Positions 45,309-54,541 of a stretch of DNA of 64,000 nt are shown here, one piece after another. The position numbers and the translations under genes were made by a program. Source of the stretch: Emticicia sp051209875 (GTDB lineage: Bacteria; Bacteroidota; Bacteroidia; Cytophagales; Spirosomataceae); assembly GCF_051209875.1 (NCBI RefSeq), contig NZ_JBNTQY010000001.1, positions 4,092,001 through 4,156,000 of the forward strand, given 5' to 3'. The notes under the pieces are model-generated. The model saw nothing but the letters and a program-made list of their open reading frames with translations. It ran no database searches and was not told the DNA's origin. Every line of letters begins with the position of its first letter. Positions within the stretch are counted from its first letter, which is position 1.

Positions 45309-46181
45309 ATGCGATTACAACAAGCAGAAAGAAAAAATGTCAAAATCAAACTTGGTTTGCAAGGGTCGAGTGGCAGCGGCAAAACGTATTCAGCTTTGCT
45401 ATTAGCTTACGGTTTGACTAATGACTGGTCAAAAATAGCCATCATTGATACTGAAAATCATTCAGCCGAATTGTACAGCCATCTTGGAGCTTACAATGTT
45501 CTAAGCCTTGAACCACCTTTTTCACCAGAGAGGTACAAAGAGGCTATTGAAGTTTGTAAAAAGGCTCAAATGGAAGTTATAATCATAGACAGCATAAGCA
45601 TGGAATGGGATTATGTTTTAGAGCAACATTCTCAGTTGGCAGGAAATTCCTACACCAATTGGGCAAAGTTTACTCCTCGACATCATTCATTTGTACAATC
45701 GCTTTTGCAGGTCAATGCTCATGTAATTTGCACGCTACGGGCTAAACAAGATTATGTACTCAATGAAAAGAATGGAAAGTTTGTTCCAGAAAAAGTTGGA
45801 TTAAAAGCAATTCAACGTGATGGACTTGATTATGAGTTAACTATTGTCTTTGAAATTGACATCAAGCACAATGCTACGGCGACAAAGGATAGAACCGAAC
45901 TCTTTGTTGGAAAAACTGAATTTAAAATCAGTGCCGCAACTGGTAAAGAAATTTCTGATTGGTGTAAAAAAGGAATTGTAATTGAACCTGATTATCAGCC
46001 ATTTATTGATGCTTGTCAGACCGTTGATGAATTGAGAGACCTGTATATGAACTCCACAGAAGAGATTCAAAGTAAGTATCGGAATCAGTTCAATCAAAAG
46101 AAATATCTCCTTCAAGTACCCATTGCAAATTCATTAAACCCTCAAAATTATAGTCAAAATGGAACTACAAGTCGTGTCTAA
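45309..46181 (+). CDS. RecA-fold ATPase, Sak4-like
   Basis: 290 aa. Walker A GSSGSGKT at 19-26, Walker B VIIIDSISMEW near residue 95 and a RecA-like core with TPRHHSFVQSLLQVNAHVIC. The short single-domain layout (about 210-residue ATPase, then a tail) fits the phage Sak4 recombinases, which promote strand annealing with an SSB. Phage NTP-binding proteins of other roles look similar, so the assignment is moderate. It overlaps the next gene by 23 bases. It would serve recombination or repair of the island or of co-infecting phage DNA. Confidence 0.8.
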   Translation: MRLQQAERKNVKIKLGLQGSSGSGKTYSALLLAYGLTNDWSKIAIIDTENHSAELYSHLGAYNVLSLEPPFSPERYKEAIEVCKKAQMEVIIIDSISMEWDYVLEQHSQLAGNSYTNWAKFTPRHHSFVQSLLQVNAHVICTLRAKQDYVLNEKNGKFVPEKVGLKAIQRDGLDYELTIVFEIDIKHNATATKDRTELFVGKTEFKISAATGKEISDWCKKGIVIEPDYQPFIDACQTVDELRDLYMNSTEEIQSKYRNQFNQKKYLLQVPIANSLNPQNYSQNGTTSRV

Positions 46182-47136
46182 ACCTCCCATAATTCTCCCT
46201 GAATCTGTATTTGATTCAACTGATATTCCTTTTATACAAGCCAATACAGTTGTGGTTAGGCAACAAGAGTTAGCCGATACACATCTAATACCTGTCTATG
46301 TAAAGGATAATGAGCCTGTTATCTCACATCAAGATTTTATCAGTTGTACACAGGAAATTGTACATCAGTTGTATCGGAGTGAGCAAGTATTACAGCCAAG
46401 CATTAGAGTTTCACACCCAATTAAAGGAAGAACGCCAGAAGCAAAGGATAAACCAGCAAAAGACCTATTGGAACACGAGAAAACCATTTACTATGAAAGA
46501 ATGGCTTTTGTGATTGAAATTCCAAGCATTAAAGATACCATCAATGGAAATGAGTTATCGTTGACAATCGGCGGAGTAAAAAGTTATAGTTTAGATAACC
46601 TCTACAATAGGAAAGGTTCAGATGAACATTTCAAAGTTTTCATCGGCTTTCAAAATAAAGTGTGTTGTAACCTCTGTGTTTGGACTGATGGATATTCAGG
46701 TGACCTCAAGGTAAAAAATACTGCTCAACTAATGAAAGGCATCTACGATTTGGTCGCAACGTACAAAGCAGAGAAGCAACTTTTTGCCTTACAAAATCTG
46801 CTGCATTATAGTCTGACCGAGCATGAATTTGCTACCTTGATAGGAAGGGCGAAGTTATACCAATATCTTCCTTTGATGGAGAAAAAGCAAATACAGCCAT
46901 TATCATTCGGTGATACTCAAATTGGAATGGTTGCCAAAGATTATTACCAAGATAAAAGTTTCTGCCGTAGAGATGATGGAAGTATCAACTTGTGGAATGT
47001 GTACAATCTATTTACAGGTGCAAATAAGCAAAGCTACATAGATACATTTCTTGACCGAGGTGTAAATGCTTTTGAGTTTGTAGAAAATTTAGCACAGTCA
47101 ATTGAGAGTAAAACAAATAGTTGGTTTTTGAATTAA
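46159..47136 (+). CDS. DUF3871-like protein
   Basis: 325 aa. Recognised by overall resemblance to DUF3871, a Bacteroidetes mobile-element family: an N-terminal region with a conserved block SHPIKGRTPEAKDKPAKDLL, then LTIGGVKSYSLDNLYNRKG, FKVFIGFQNKVCCNLCVWTD and NLWNVYNLFTGANKQSYID. It recalls the DUF932 family near phage recombination genes. Function unknown. It overlaps the Sak4-like gene by 23 bases, so the two are translationally coupled and likely act together in DNA recombination or replication of the element. Confidence 0.75.
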   Translation: MELQVVSKPPIILPESVFDSTDIPFIQANTVVVRQQELADTHLIPVYVKDNEPVISHQDFISCTQEIVHQLYRSEQVLQPSIRVSHPIKGRTPEAKDKPAKDLLEHEKTIYYERMAFVIEIPSIKDTINGNELSLTIGGVKSYSLDNLYNRKGSDEHFKVFIGFQNKVCCNLCVWTDGYSGDLKVKNTAQLMKGIYDLVATYKAEKQLFALQNLLHYSLTEHEFATLIGRAKLYQYLPLMEKKQIQPLSFGDTQIGMVAKDYYQDKSFCRRDDGSINLWNVYNLFTGANKQSYIDTFLDRGVNAFEFVENLAQSIESKTNSWFLN

Positions 47137-47176
47137 GTACAAGGGGCTGGTAGCAATATCAGCTCTTTTAAATTTT

Positions 47177-47425
47177 ATGATGATGGAGGATAAATTAGAA
47201 CCAAGAATAATCATTGACCCATTTTCTTTATTAGTGGTCAACTCCAAAGGAGAGTTAAAGAGGATTTATTGTCCATTTTTGGCGAGGTGCATGATTCCCA
47301 TAAAAAACCTCCTCCTAAATGAAGCGTATGCAATAGATATGGTAAAGACAGAAATGAGTGAAGAGATTATTTTTATCATTCAGGGGAAGCCATACTTGCA
47401 TTCTTACTTCAATATTTTACCGTAG
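47177..47425 (+). CDS. Small hypothetical protein at the right end of the island
   Basis: 82 aa, starting with three ATG codons in a row. It has a compact mixed alpha/beta sequence (RIIIDPFSLLVVNSKGELKR, YCPFLARCMIPIKNLLLNEA). No family recognised. It lies 40 bp after the DUF3871-like gene and is probably the last gene of that operon and of the island. Confidence 0.55.
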   Translation: MMMEDKLEPRIIIDPFSLLVVNSKGELKRIYCPFLARCMIPIKNLLLNEAYAIDMVKTEMSEEIIFIIQGKPYLHSYFNILP

Positions 47426-47778
47426 TGCTACATTGGGTTTATGCTGTATTTTTTTATACTTTTTTTTGAGACGGTTTTACCCTCTAATCAAAACCACTGA
47501 AAAAAAAGTAACCATTTTATCATGTATTATAATTTCCACACATGATTCAATAATTATAACTTAATTTACTGTCCAAAGATTAAAATTTTGAGGTATAAAC
47601 TAAAATCTTCTAATTGTTTACACATTAATAGAAATTGTTTCAACATCAATAGTTATTTTTGTAGATTAGTTTGTATTAAATTAAATCAGACAAGTTTATT
47701 TATAATCAGTTTTTTGGAACTTCTGTACCTTATTTGTACCTTAAACCCATAACTAACTGATAGTCAGGACTAATTACT
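47426..47778. other. Non-coding right end of the island with integrase arm-type repeats
   Basis: About 350 bp without a gene. TGTACCTTA-type copies at about 47724-47732 and 47735-47743 resemble the TTGTACCTC repeats at the left end and lie about 40 bp from the attachment core. The rest is AT-rich without clear structure. Confidence 0.55.
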
Positions 47779-47796
47779 TTCTGCATTGGAAAGTGA
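47779..47796 (+). other. attR: right attachment site of the genomic island
   Basis: TTCTGCATTGGAAAGTGA, again readable as F-C-I-G-K-stop; 16/18 match to attL with the 13-bp core at 47782-47794. It is probably the displaced original end of mnmE. The host sequence resumes right after it, 91 bp before eboA. Confidence 0.85.
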
Positions 47797-47887
47797 TTTA
47801 TCTCATAGCATGAGTGAAATCATTGTTAAATATTTACGATTATTTATAAATTTTTACATATAATCGATAATTCACCAAAGTAAACAC

Positions 47888-48694
47888 ATGAGTTTTTCAG
47901 AACAATTATTCGAACAAATAAAAGATTTTTCGTCACCAAAAGAAATCAGTTGGATAGAAAGTAAAGTCAATGGAAATTTGCAATCACTGCAAACGGCATT
48001 TGTTGCCACACCAAGATTTGTTAGCAAAACACCTATTCAATCGACCGATATCATCAATGATGTTTCTATCAACAACTGGTCTTTAGATAGATTAGTAAGG
48101 GTTTATTTATTATCACTCTTAGATAGTACTGATAAAGATATTTATACCAAAACGCTTGATACACTCTTTGAAACTGCCGAAAATAACGAAGCAGTTGCCT
48201 TAATTTCCGCACTTCCATTTTTTGCTTATCCTGACTATTGGCTTTTACGAGCAACCGATGCGGTGAGATCAAATATTGGTTTGGTTTTCGATGCCATTGC
48301 ATTTCAAAACCCCTATCCTATGCAAAATTTCTCTGAATTGGCATGGAATCAATTAGTTTTGAAATGTATCTTTAATGATAAACCTATTCACCGTATTCAA
48401 GGCTTGAATGTGCGAGCTAACCAAGAATTGGCAAATTCGATTTCTTACCTTGCCCATGAGCGTTGGGCAGCAGGTCGAACAATACCCGCTCAGGCATGGC
48501 GTTTGGTTAGTAGATTTATGAATGAAACGATTTTTAAAGATATTTGTACCTTATTTGTATCTCAAAAACCAAATGACTCAATTGCCGCAGTTTTGGTTTG
48601 CAGTGAAACTGATTTTCTTCCAGCCAAAGAAGAACTTAAAAAATATCACGAATTGAATAGTAAAGCCTTTAGCTGGCAAATGCTTGAGGCTTAG
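47888..48694 (+). CDS. eboA: EboA-family protein
   Basis: 268 aa, all-helical, no signal peptide, with ALISALPFFAYPDYWLLRAT and NALVLKC-like helices characteristic of EboA. Ebo proteins are linked to export or trafficking of metabolites to the periplasm; in cyanobacteria they are needed for scytonemin precursor transport. EboA itself has no known biochemical activity. First gene of a six-gene run with short spacers, and it begins 91 bp after attR, so the island insertion sets the upstream border of this operon. Confidence 0.85.
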   Translation: MSFSEQLFEQIKDFSSPKEISWIESKVNGNLQSLQTAFVATPRFVSKTPIQSTDIINDVSINNWSLDRLVRVYLLSLLDSTDKDIYTKTLDTLFETAENNEAVALISALPFFAYPDYWLLRATDAVRSNIGLVFDAIAFQNPYPMQNFSELAWNQLVLKCIFNDKPIHRIQGLNVRANQELANSISYLAHERWAAGRTIPAQAWRLVSRFMNETIFKDICTLFVSQKPNDSIAAVLVCSETDFLPAKEELKKYHELNSKAFSWQMLEA

Positions 48695-48732
48695 AAAAAA
48701 ATTTAACACCGAATCGAAATCGCATTAAGACA

Positions 48733-49752
48733 ATGTGTCAAAAACATACAGAAATATCACAAAATCCTTCACATTTTGAAGGTACGGCCGAAGAACTCGA
48801 ATTGTCAAAGACAGTACAGGCAAACTATACTGACTACATCAAAGATATGAAATTCTTTGACCCACATATTCACATGACCTCTCGAACAACCGACGATTAT
48901 ACCGCTTTAATTGACGCAGGTGTGGTGGCAATCATAGAACCTGCTTTCTGGTTGGGTCAGCCTCGCACGGGTTTGGCTTCTTTCAAAGACTATTTCAGTA
49001 GTTTAGTTGGTTGGGAACGCTTTCGTTCATCACAATTTGGAATTAAGCATTATTGTACCATTGGCTTAAATTCACGAGAAGCAAACAATGAAGCATTGGC
49101 AGAGCAAGTGATGGAAATTTTACCTTTATTTCTTTATAAAGAAGGAGTAGTTGGTGTAGGGGAAATTGGTTTTGATGATCAAACTGCTGCCGAAGAAAAG
49201 TATTATCGTTTGCAGCTCGAATTATCGAAAGAAGCAGGTTTACCTGTGCAAGTTCATACGCCTCATCGTGATAAAAAGAAAGGAACCGAATTGAGTATGT
49301 CGATTGCTTTAGAACACGGAATCGACCCCAGTATGGTAATTATTGATCATAATAATGAAGAAACAGTAGAAAGTGTGCTTGAAAAAGGCTTCTGGGCAGC
49401 ATTTACGATATATCCATTTACAAAAATGGGCAACGAACGTATGGTAGAAATCGTAAAAAAATACGGTTCGGAAAGAATAATGGTAAATTCAGCAGCCGAT
49501 TGGGGAATTAGTGATCCACTGGCAGTTCCAAAAACTGCTGCTTTGATGAAAATTAAAGGTATTTCTGACGCAGATATTAAATTGGTAACTTATCAAAATG
49601 CTATTGATGCTTTTGCTCAAAGTGGACAAATAAATGTGGCTGACTTTGAAACACCAGTAGTGATTGACCAAAGTTTGAAGTTCAACGGAAATACTGTTTT
49701 ACGTGGCGGACAAATTCCAAGAGTTGATAAAAATTCGATTTTTATTAATTAA
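48733..49752 (+). CDS. eboB: EboB, TatD-family metal hydrolase
   Basis: 339 aa. A TIM-barrel amidohydrolase of the TatD type: HIHMTSRTTDDY (metal-binding H-x-H) near 46-48, Glu in VGVGEIGFDD, His in QVHTPHRDKKKG, His in VIIDHNNEE and Asp in VNSAADWGISDP. All five metal ligands are present. The N-terminal extension (about 1-38) is longer than in generic TatD. It is 38 bp after eboA and 26 bp before eboC. In Ebo clusters its substrate is not known. Confidence 0.88.
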   Translation: MCQKHTEISQNPSHFEGTAEELELSKTVQANYTDYIKDMKFFDPHIHMTSRTTDDYTALIDAGVVAIIEPAFWLGQPRTGLASFKDYFSSLVGWERFRSSQFGIKHYCTIGLNSREANNEALAEQVMEILPLFLYKEGVVGVGEIGFDDQTAAEEKYYRLQLELSKEAGLPVQVHTPHRDKKKGTELSMSIALEHGIDPSMVIIDHNNEETVESVLEKGFWAAFTIYPFTKMGNERMVEIVKKYGSERIMVNSAADWGISDPLAVPKTAALMKIKGISDADIKLVTYQNAIDAFAQSGQINVADFETPVVIDQSLKFNGNTVLRGGQIPRVDKNSIFIN

Positions 49753-49778
49753 GTGATACTTTTCAATCATTACAACAA

Positions 49779-50672
49779 TTGAATAAAGCATTGAACCTAA
49801 AAGCATACTTACAACTAACCAGACCTGCCAATATTATTACGGCTATTGCTGATATTTTGGCAGGAGTTGCCATTGCAACCTTTTCTTTTTCGATAGAAGA
49901 CATCAATCCAACAAAAGTCGTTTTTTTATGTATTTCTACCATAGGATTATATGGTGGTGGAATTGTTTTCAATGACATTTTTGACTTAGAATTAGACAAA
50001 ATTGAACGCCCCGAAAGAGTAATTCCGAGTGGAAAAATTAGTAAAAAAAATGCAATCATTTTTGGTATTTTGCTGTTAACTTTAGGGGTATTTTCGGCAA
50101 TGAGTAATAGCCTATTTAGTAGTGCAATTGCCTTATTTATAGCCATTTGTGCTTTAGTTTACGACAAATTTGGTAAATATCATTCTTTTTTTGGCCCAAT
50201 CAATATGGGTCTTTGTCGAGGAGGGAATTTGATTTTGGGAATGAGTATCATCGAAAATAGTATTCCGCAATGGTGGTGGTTAGGAATTTTACCTGTTTGC
50301 TATATTGCAGCGATTACGATGATTAGTCGAGGCGAAGTACATGGCGGCAATAAAAATACGCTTTATTTTGCAGCATTGCTCTACGTTATCGTCAGTACTT
50401 GCCAGTTATTGATTGCTTTTCAACTTAATCATTTATTGGTCACAGCAGCATTTGTTGCTTTACATATTTTCTTGATTTTTAAACCATTAATTAATGCGAT
50501 ATCAAACCCAATTGGCCCAAATATCGGAAAAGCGGTAAAAGCTGGTGTACTATCGCTCATAGTCATGGACGCTGCTTGGGTAAGCGTTTCAGGCAATATT
50601 AATTTGGCAATCGGAGTTTTAATTTTACTACCCATTTCAATAAAAATAGCAAAGATTTTTGCAGTAACTTAG
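49779..50672 (+). CDS. eboC: EboC, UbiA-like prenyltransferase
   Basis: 297 aa with a TTG start. Eight to nine transmembrane helices are visible in the sequence, e.g. IITAIADILAGVAIATFSF, ALVTAAFVALHIFLIF and INLAIGVLILLPISIKIA. UbiA motifs: NDIFDLELDKIERPERVIPS (first Asp-rich loop) and YDKFGKYHSFFGP (second). In Ebo clusters it is the only membrane enzyme, presumably attaching or handling a prenyl or lipid group. It follows eboB closely and is cotranscribed. Confidence 0.88.
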   Translation: MNKALNLKAYLQLTRPANIITAIADILAGVAIATFSFSIEDINPTKVVFLCISTIGLYGGGIVFNDIFDLELDKIERPERVIPSGKISKKNAIIFGILLLTLGVFSAMSNSLFSSAIALFIAICALVYDKFGKYHSFFGPINMGLCRGGNLILGMSIIENSIPQWWWLGILPVCYIAAITMISRGEVHGGNKNTLYFAALLYVIVSTCQLLIAFQLNHLLVTAAFVALHIFLIFKPLINAISNPIGPNIGKAVKAGVLSLIVMDAAWVSVSGNINLAIGVLILLPISIKIAKIFAVT

Positions 50673-50717
50673 CTTTTCAAAAACAATATTATCTATTTTC
50701 TTGATTCAACCCTTAAA

Positions 50718-51863
50718 ATGAACATTATTCAACAAGCCTTTCAAGTACCTTATTCATTCAATATAGTTTTTACAAAAGACCTTTTTTCGACTGATAATCA
50801 AGAGTTTAATGTTTTTTTGAGCAATTTTGGTGATACCCGCTTTCAAAAGAAAATACTATTTTTAATCGACGCAGGTGTTGCAGAAAACCATCCTTCGCTG
50901 ATCGCATCAATCAAAGGGTATTTTAATAATAATACAGTCATTACTTTGGTTGATGAAATCTTAGTGATGCCCGGTGGCGAACTTGTGAAAAATGACAATT
51001 CTTACTTAGATCAAACACTTTTAGCAATCAATAAATACGGTATTGACCGACATTCTTTCGTAGCGGCGATTGGTGGCGGAGCTTTTTTAGATATGGTAGG
51101 TTATGCTTCATGCATTGCTCATCGGGGTGTAAAACACATCAGAATTCCAACAACCGTCCTTTCGCAAAATGACTCTGGTGTGGGAGTAAAGAACGGAGTG
51201 AATTTCTTAGGAAAAAAGAATTTTTTAGGTACTTTTTCTCCCCCAGTAGCTGTTTTCAATGATTCAAATTTTCTAACATCACTCTCTGACCGAGATTGGC
51301 GTTCGGGTATTTCAGAAGCAGTAAAAGTAGCTTTGATAAAAGATTTACCTTTTTTTGAATGGTTGGAAGCCAATGCTGAGGCAATGACTTCACGAGATAT
51401 GAAGGTGATGAATGAACAAATTTTTCGTTCGGCAGCATTGCATACCAACCATATTTCAAGTGGTGACCCTTTTGAAATGGGCTCTGCTCGACCTTTAGAT
51501 TTTGGACATTGGGCTGCTCATAAATTAGAATATTTGACCAATTTTGAGATTCGTCATGGCGAAGCGGTAGCAATCGGTATAGCCCTTGATTCTATTTATT
51601 CACAACTTATTGGACTTATTTCGCAAGCGGATGTTAATAGAATCATTTCTCTGCTCAAAAATTTAGGATTTACACTTTACCACCCATCACTTGGCGAAAA
51701 TGACAAGTTGAATCTTTGGGAAGGTTTGAATGAGTTTAGAGAGCATTTGGGTGGACAATTGACCATCACCATTTTAGAACAATTAGGCAAAGGAAAAGAA
51801 ATCCACGAGGTTGATTTTGAAATCATGAAACTTGCCGTTGACGAACTTGAAAAAACGATTTAG
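50718..51863 (+). CDS. eboD: EboD, 3-dehydroquinate-synthase-like protein
   Basis: 381 aa. Dehydroquinate synthase fold: the NAD loop AAIGGGAFLDMVGYAS, substrate and metal region RIPTTVLSQNDSGVGVKNGV, KNFLGTFSPP, and the His pair of LDFGHWAAHKLEY and RHGEAVAIGIALD. It is similar to AroB, yet its place within the ebo cluster and its sequence type mark it as the Ebo paralogue (cf. EVS/DOIS-type sugar phosphate cyclases). It is 5 bp before eboE. A main role in the shikimate pathway is unlikely. Confidence 0.85.
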   Translation: MNIIQQAFQVPYSFNIVFTKDLFSTDNQEFNVFLSNFGDTRFQKKILFLIDAGVAENHPSLIASIKGYFNNNTVITLVDEILVMPGGELVKNDNSYLDQTLLAINKYGIDRHSFVAAIGGGAFLDMVGYASCIAHRGVKHIRIPTTVLSQNDSGVGVKNGVNFLGKKNFLGTFSPPVAVFNDSNFLTSLSDRDWRSGISEAVKVALIKDLPFFEWLEANAEAMTSRDMKVMNEQIFRSAALHTNHISSGDPFEMGSARPLDFGHWAAHKLEYLTNFEIRHGEAVAIGIALDSIYSQLIGLISQADVNRIISLLKNLGFTLYHPSLGENDKLNLWEGLNEFREHLGGQLTITILEQLGKGKEIHEVDFEIMKLAVDELEKTI

Positions 51864-51868
51864 AAATT

Positions 51869-53062
51869 ATGAAAACTGTATTCGGACATCTCACCTATTG
51901 TAGTAATATTCATCCTGGACAAGATTGGAAGGAACATTTTTCGGTTTTAAAAAGCAGTATTCCTGAAATAAAAGCCGCAGTATGTCCGCAGGAAACTATG
52001 GGAATTGGCCTAAGATTGGCTAATCAAGCAAGCATTGATTTATCGGAAAAATCTAATTTTGAGGAATTCAAAAATTGGCTTGACACCAACAATTGTTATG
52101 TATTTACGATGAATGGTTTTCCTTATGGAAATTTTCATAATGTGGTGGTGAAAGACCAAGTTCATGCTCCTGACTGGACAACTACCGAACGAACAGATTA
52201 TACCATCAGAATTTTTGGTTTATTAGCGAAATTACTTCCCGAAAATTTAGAAGAAGGCGGTATTTCAACTTCTCCTCTTTCCTATCGTTTTTGGTGGGAA
52301 ACTCCTGAATTATTAGAAGACACTACTAAAATTGCCACAAAAAACATTCTTTTAGTAGTAGAATCTTTAATTGATTTAAAGGAAAAAACTGGTAAAACAC
52401 TTCATCTTGACATCGAGCCTGAGCCTGATGGAATTTTAGAAAATTCACAAGAGTTTATTGAATGGTACAAGAATTTCTTGATTCCAATGGGAATTGAACA
52501 ACTGAAAAACAAAGGTTTTTCAAGAGAAAAAGCCATCGAAGCAATCAAAACGCATATTCAATTATGCTATGATGTTTGTCATTTTGCTGTCGGTTTTGAA
52601 GCTCCACAAGATGTCATTGATAGCTTGGAAAGAGAAGAACTTAAAGTTGGAAAAATACAAATCAGTTCGGCTTTGAAAGTCGATTTTTCAAGCGATGCCG
52701 AAGAGAAACTCAAAGTGATTGCTCAATACAACGAACCAACGTATTTACACCAAGTGGTAGCTCAGAGAAAAGATGGAAGTTTTCAAAAATTCCAAGATTT
52801 GACCGAAGCCATTGATGGATTTGATTCGAATATCAGTTCGTGGCGAGTGCATTTTCACGTACCTCTCTTTTTAGAACAATATGGTTTATTAGGTTCGACA
52901 CAATCAGATATTGTTGATACAATCAATGTTCATAAACAAAAACCATTTACCAATCATCTCGAAATAGAGACATATACTTGGGGCGTATTGCCGCATGAGT
53001 TTCAAGTTCCTTTAAATGATTCAATTATTCGTGAGATTAATTGGGTAAAAGGGCTTTTATAA
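51869..53062 (+). CDS. eboE: EboE, TIM-barrel metabolite traffic protein
   Basis: 397 aa. Xylose-isomerase-like TIM barrel with YCSNIHPGQDWKEHFSVL at the start, the LHLDIEPEPDG motif near 175-185, CYDVCHFAVGFE near 232 and a late HFHVPLF. Asp, Glu and His in these motifs can bind a metal. This is the EboE family, named for metabolite traffic in scytonemin-producing bacteria. No signal peptide, so cytoplasmic. It begins 5 bp after eboD and ends 108 bp before eboF. Confidence 0.88.
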   Translation: MKTVFGHLTYCSNIHPGQDWKEHFSVLKSSIPEIKAAVCPQETMGIGLRLANQASIDLSEKSNFEEFKNWLDTNNCYVFTMNGFPYGNFHNVVVKDQVHAPDWTTTERTDYTIRIFGLLAKLLPENLEEGGISTSPLSYRFWWETPELLEDTTKIATKNILLVVESLIDLKEKTGKTLHLDIEPEPDGILENSQEFIEWYKNFLIPMGIEQLKNKGFSREKAIEAIKTHIQLCYDVCHFAVGFEAPQDVIDSLEREELKVGKIQISSALKVDFSSDAEEKLKVIAQYNEPTYLHQVVAQRKDGSFQKFQDLTEAIDGFDSNISSWRVHFHVPLFLEQYGLLGSTQSDIVDTINVHKQKPFTNHLEIETYTWGVLPHEFQVPLNDSIIREINWVKGLL

Positions 53063-53069
53063 TTTTTTA

Positions 53070-53160
53070 ACCGCTGACTTAAACAAAGTTTAGCAGAGAG
53101 TTTTTAGCTCTGTGTAACTCCGTGCTAAACTCATAAAACTCTGTGGTTAACTTTTTCCAA
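53070..53160. repeat. Short imperfect repeats between eboE and eboF
   Basis: CTCTGTGTAA, CTCCGTGCTAA and CTCTGTGGTTAA follow each other at spacings of 11-26 bp. AGTTTAGCA (53087-53095) pairs with TGCTAAACT (53123-53131). It looks like one of the degenerate intergenic repeats common in Bacteroidetes. Confidence 0.5.
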
Positions 53161-53170
53161 AACTCAAAAA

Positions 53171-54541
53171 ATGAAGAAAACAGTAGTTATTGATATCGTA
53201 GGTCTTAGCACAAGTGTGATTGGTGAATTTACGCCTTTCCTGCAAAAATATATTGCCAAAAATCGCCTTACCCATATCAAACCTGCCTTTCCAGCCGTAA
53301 CGACTACCGCTCAAAGTTGTTATATTACAGGAAAAAATCCTGATGTGCATGGCATTGTGGGCAACGGTTGGTACGATCGTGAAGCATGTGAAATGAAATT
53401 TTGGAAGCAATCGAACAAGTTGGTTCATGCAGAAAAAATTTGGGAAGCTGCAAAGCGAAAGAATCCAAAATTTACAAGTTCCAAAATGTTTTGGTGGTAT
53501 AATATGTATTCTTCGGTTGATTTTTCAGCTACTCCTCGACCACAGTATCATTCAGATGGTGTGAAAATGCCTGATTGTTATACTTTTCCTGCTGATTTGA
53601 GAGAGAAATTACAAGCAAAATTTGGTACTTTTCCCTTATTCAAATTTTGGGGACCTAATACAAGCATTGATTGTTCTAAATGGATTGCCGATGCTGCTTT
53701 AGAAGTTGATAAAGAAAATGACCCTACACTCACGCTTATTTATTTACCCCATTTAGATTATTGTTTACAAAAATTTGGTGTTGATTTTAGCAAAATCAGG
53801 AAAGATTTGCTTGAAATTGATGCTTTAGTGGAAGAAATAGTGAATTATTACGAGCAAAAAAGTGCCAACATTATTTTGCTTTCTGAATATGGCATTAATA
53901 ATGTGAGTCGTCCGATTCATATTAACAGAATTCTAAGAGAAAATGGTTTACTTTCTGTCAGAGTCGAAAGCGGTCATGAATTACTTGATTGCGGAGCATC
54001 GAAAGCCTTTGCCGCTGCCGATCATCAAATCGCTCACGTTTATATCAATGATTTGGCAGAAAAAGCACGTATAAAAAGTATTTTAGAAAAAATTGATGGT
54101 GTTGCTGTGGTAATGGATGAAGCAGAAAAGCAAGAAAATCATATCAATCATGACAGGGCAGGAGATTTGGTTGTGATGGCAAAAGCAGATAGTTGGTTTA
54201 CCTATTATTATTGGAATGACGATAAATTAGCTCCTGATTTTGCTCGCAGTGTGGATATTCATAACAAACCTGGCTATGACCCTGTGGAAATGTTTATGAA
54301 TCCTGCCAATCCTTTTATAAAATTACGTGCAGCCTATAAATTAGCTCGAAAACTTCTCGGATTTAGATATCGAATGGATGTAATTCCTTTGGACGCCACT
54401 CTTATCAAAGGCTCACATGGAACGCTTGATATTGGTAAAGAATTTTATCCTGTTTTGATAAGCAGTCAAAATCAACCGAATGAAATCGCAGCCACTGATG
54501 TTTATAATGTCATTTGGAACAGCATTTTTGAGGAGAAATAA
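53171..54541 (+). CDS. eboF: EboF, alkaline-phosphatase-superfamily phosphodiesterase
   Basis: 456 aa. Nucleotide pyrophosphatase/phosphodiesterase fold: the first metal Asp in VVIDIVGLSTS, the nucleophile Thr in FPAVTTTAQSCYITG, metal-site residues in NIILLSEYGINNV and AFAAADHQIAHV, and a final IKGSHGTLD. No signal peptide is visible (MKKTVVIDIVGLS), so it is cytoplasmic, as for other EboF proteins. It is separated from eboE by a 108-bp repeat-bearing gap, but direction and family place it in the ebo cluster. A bidirectional terminator follows. Confidence 0.85.
   Translation: MKKTVVIDIVGLSTSVIGEFTPFLQKYIAKNRLTHIKPAFPAVTTTAQSCYITGKNPDVHGIVGNGWYDREACEMKFWKQSNKLVHAEKIWEAAKRKNPKFTSSKMFWWYNMYSSVDFSATPRPQYHSDGVKMPDCYTFPADLREKLQAKFGTFPLFKFWGPNTSIDCSKWIADAALEVDKENDPTLTLIYLPHLDYCLQKFGVDFSKIRKDLLEIDALVEEIVNYYEQKSANIILLSEYGINNVSRPIHINRILRENGLLSVRVESGHELLDCGASKAFAAADHQIAHVYINDLAEKARIKSILEKIDGVAVVMDEAEKQENHINHDRAGDLVVMAKADSWFTYYYWNDDKLAPDFARSVDIHNKPGYDPVEMFMNPANPFIKLRAAYKLARKLLGFRYRMDVIPLDATLIKGSHGTLDIGKEFYPVLISSQNQPNEIAATDVYNVIWNSIFEEK

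Larger units (their letters stand above)
6711..47796. mobile_element. 41-kb genomic island integrated in mnmE, carrying defence and signalling cargo
   Basis: Bounded by the 18-bp direct repeats. It contains, from the left, a terminator, arm-type repeats, an Xis-like HTH protein, tyrosine integrase, HTH protein, primase/helicase, DUF3127 protein, UvrD-like helicase, FHA/kinase/caspase cluster, type I R-M, DISARM-like operon, archaemetzincin-like protease, Sak4-like ATPase, DUF3871-like protein and right-end arm repeats. No relaxase, coupling protein, T4SS or capsid gene is visible. It is therefore an integrative element that replicates or moves with help (satellite-like or mobilised in trans), not an ICE or prophage. 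Outside the repeats are ordinary chromosomal genes: mnmE on the left and ebo on the right. Confidence 0.85.

Noticed and set aside
6711..47796. Island as a conjugative element or prophage
   Set aside because: No relaxase, coupling protein, T4SS, terminase, portal or capsid gene could be found by reading the coding regions.
48540..48562. TTTGTACCTTA-like motif resembling the integrase arm sites
   Set aside because: It lies within the eboA coding sequence outside the island and encodes conserved residues; coincidence.
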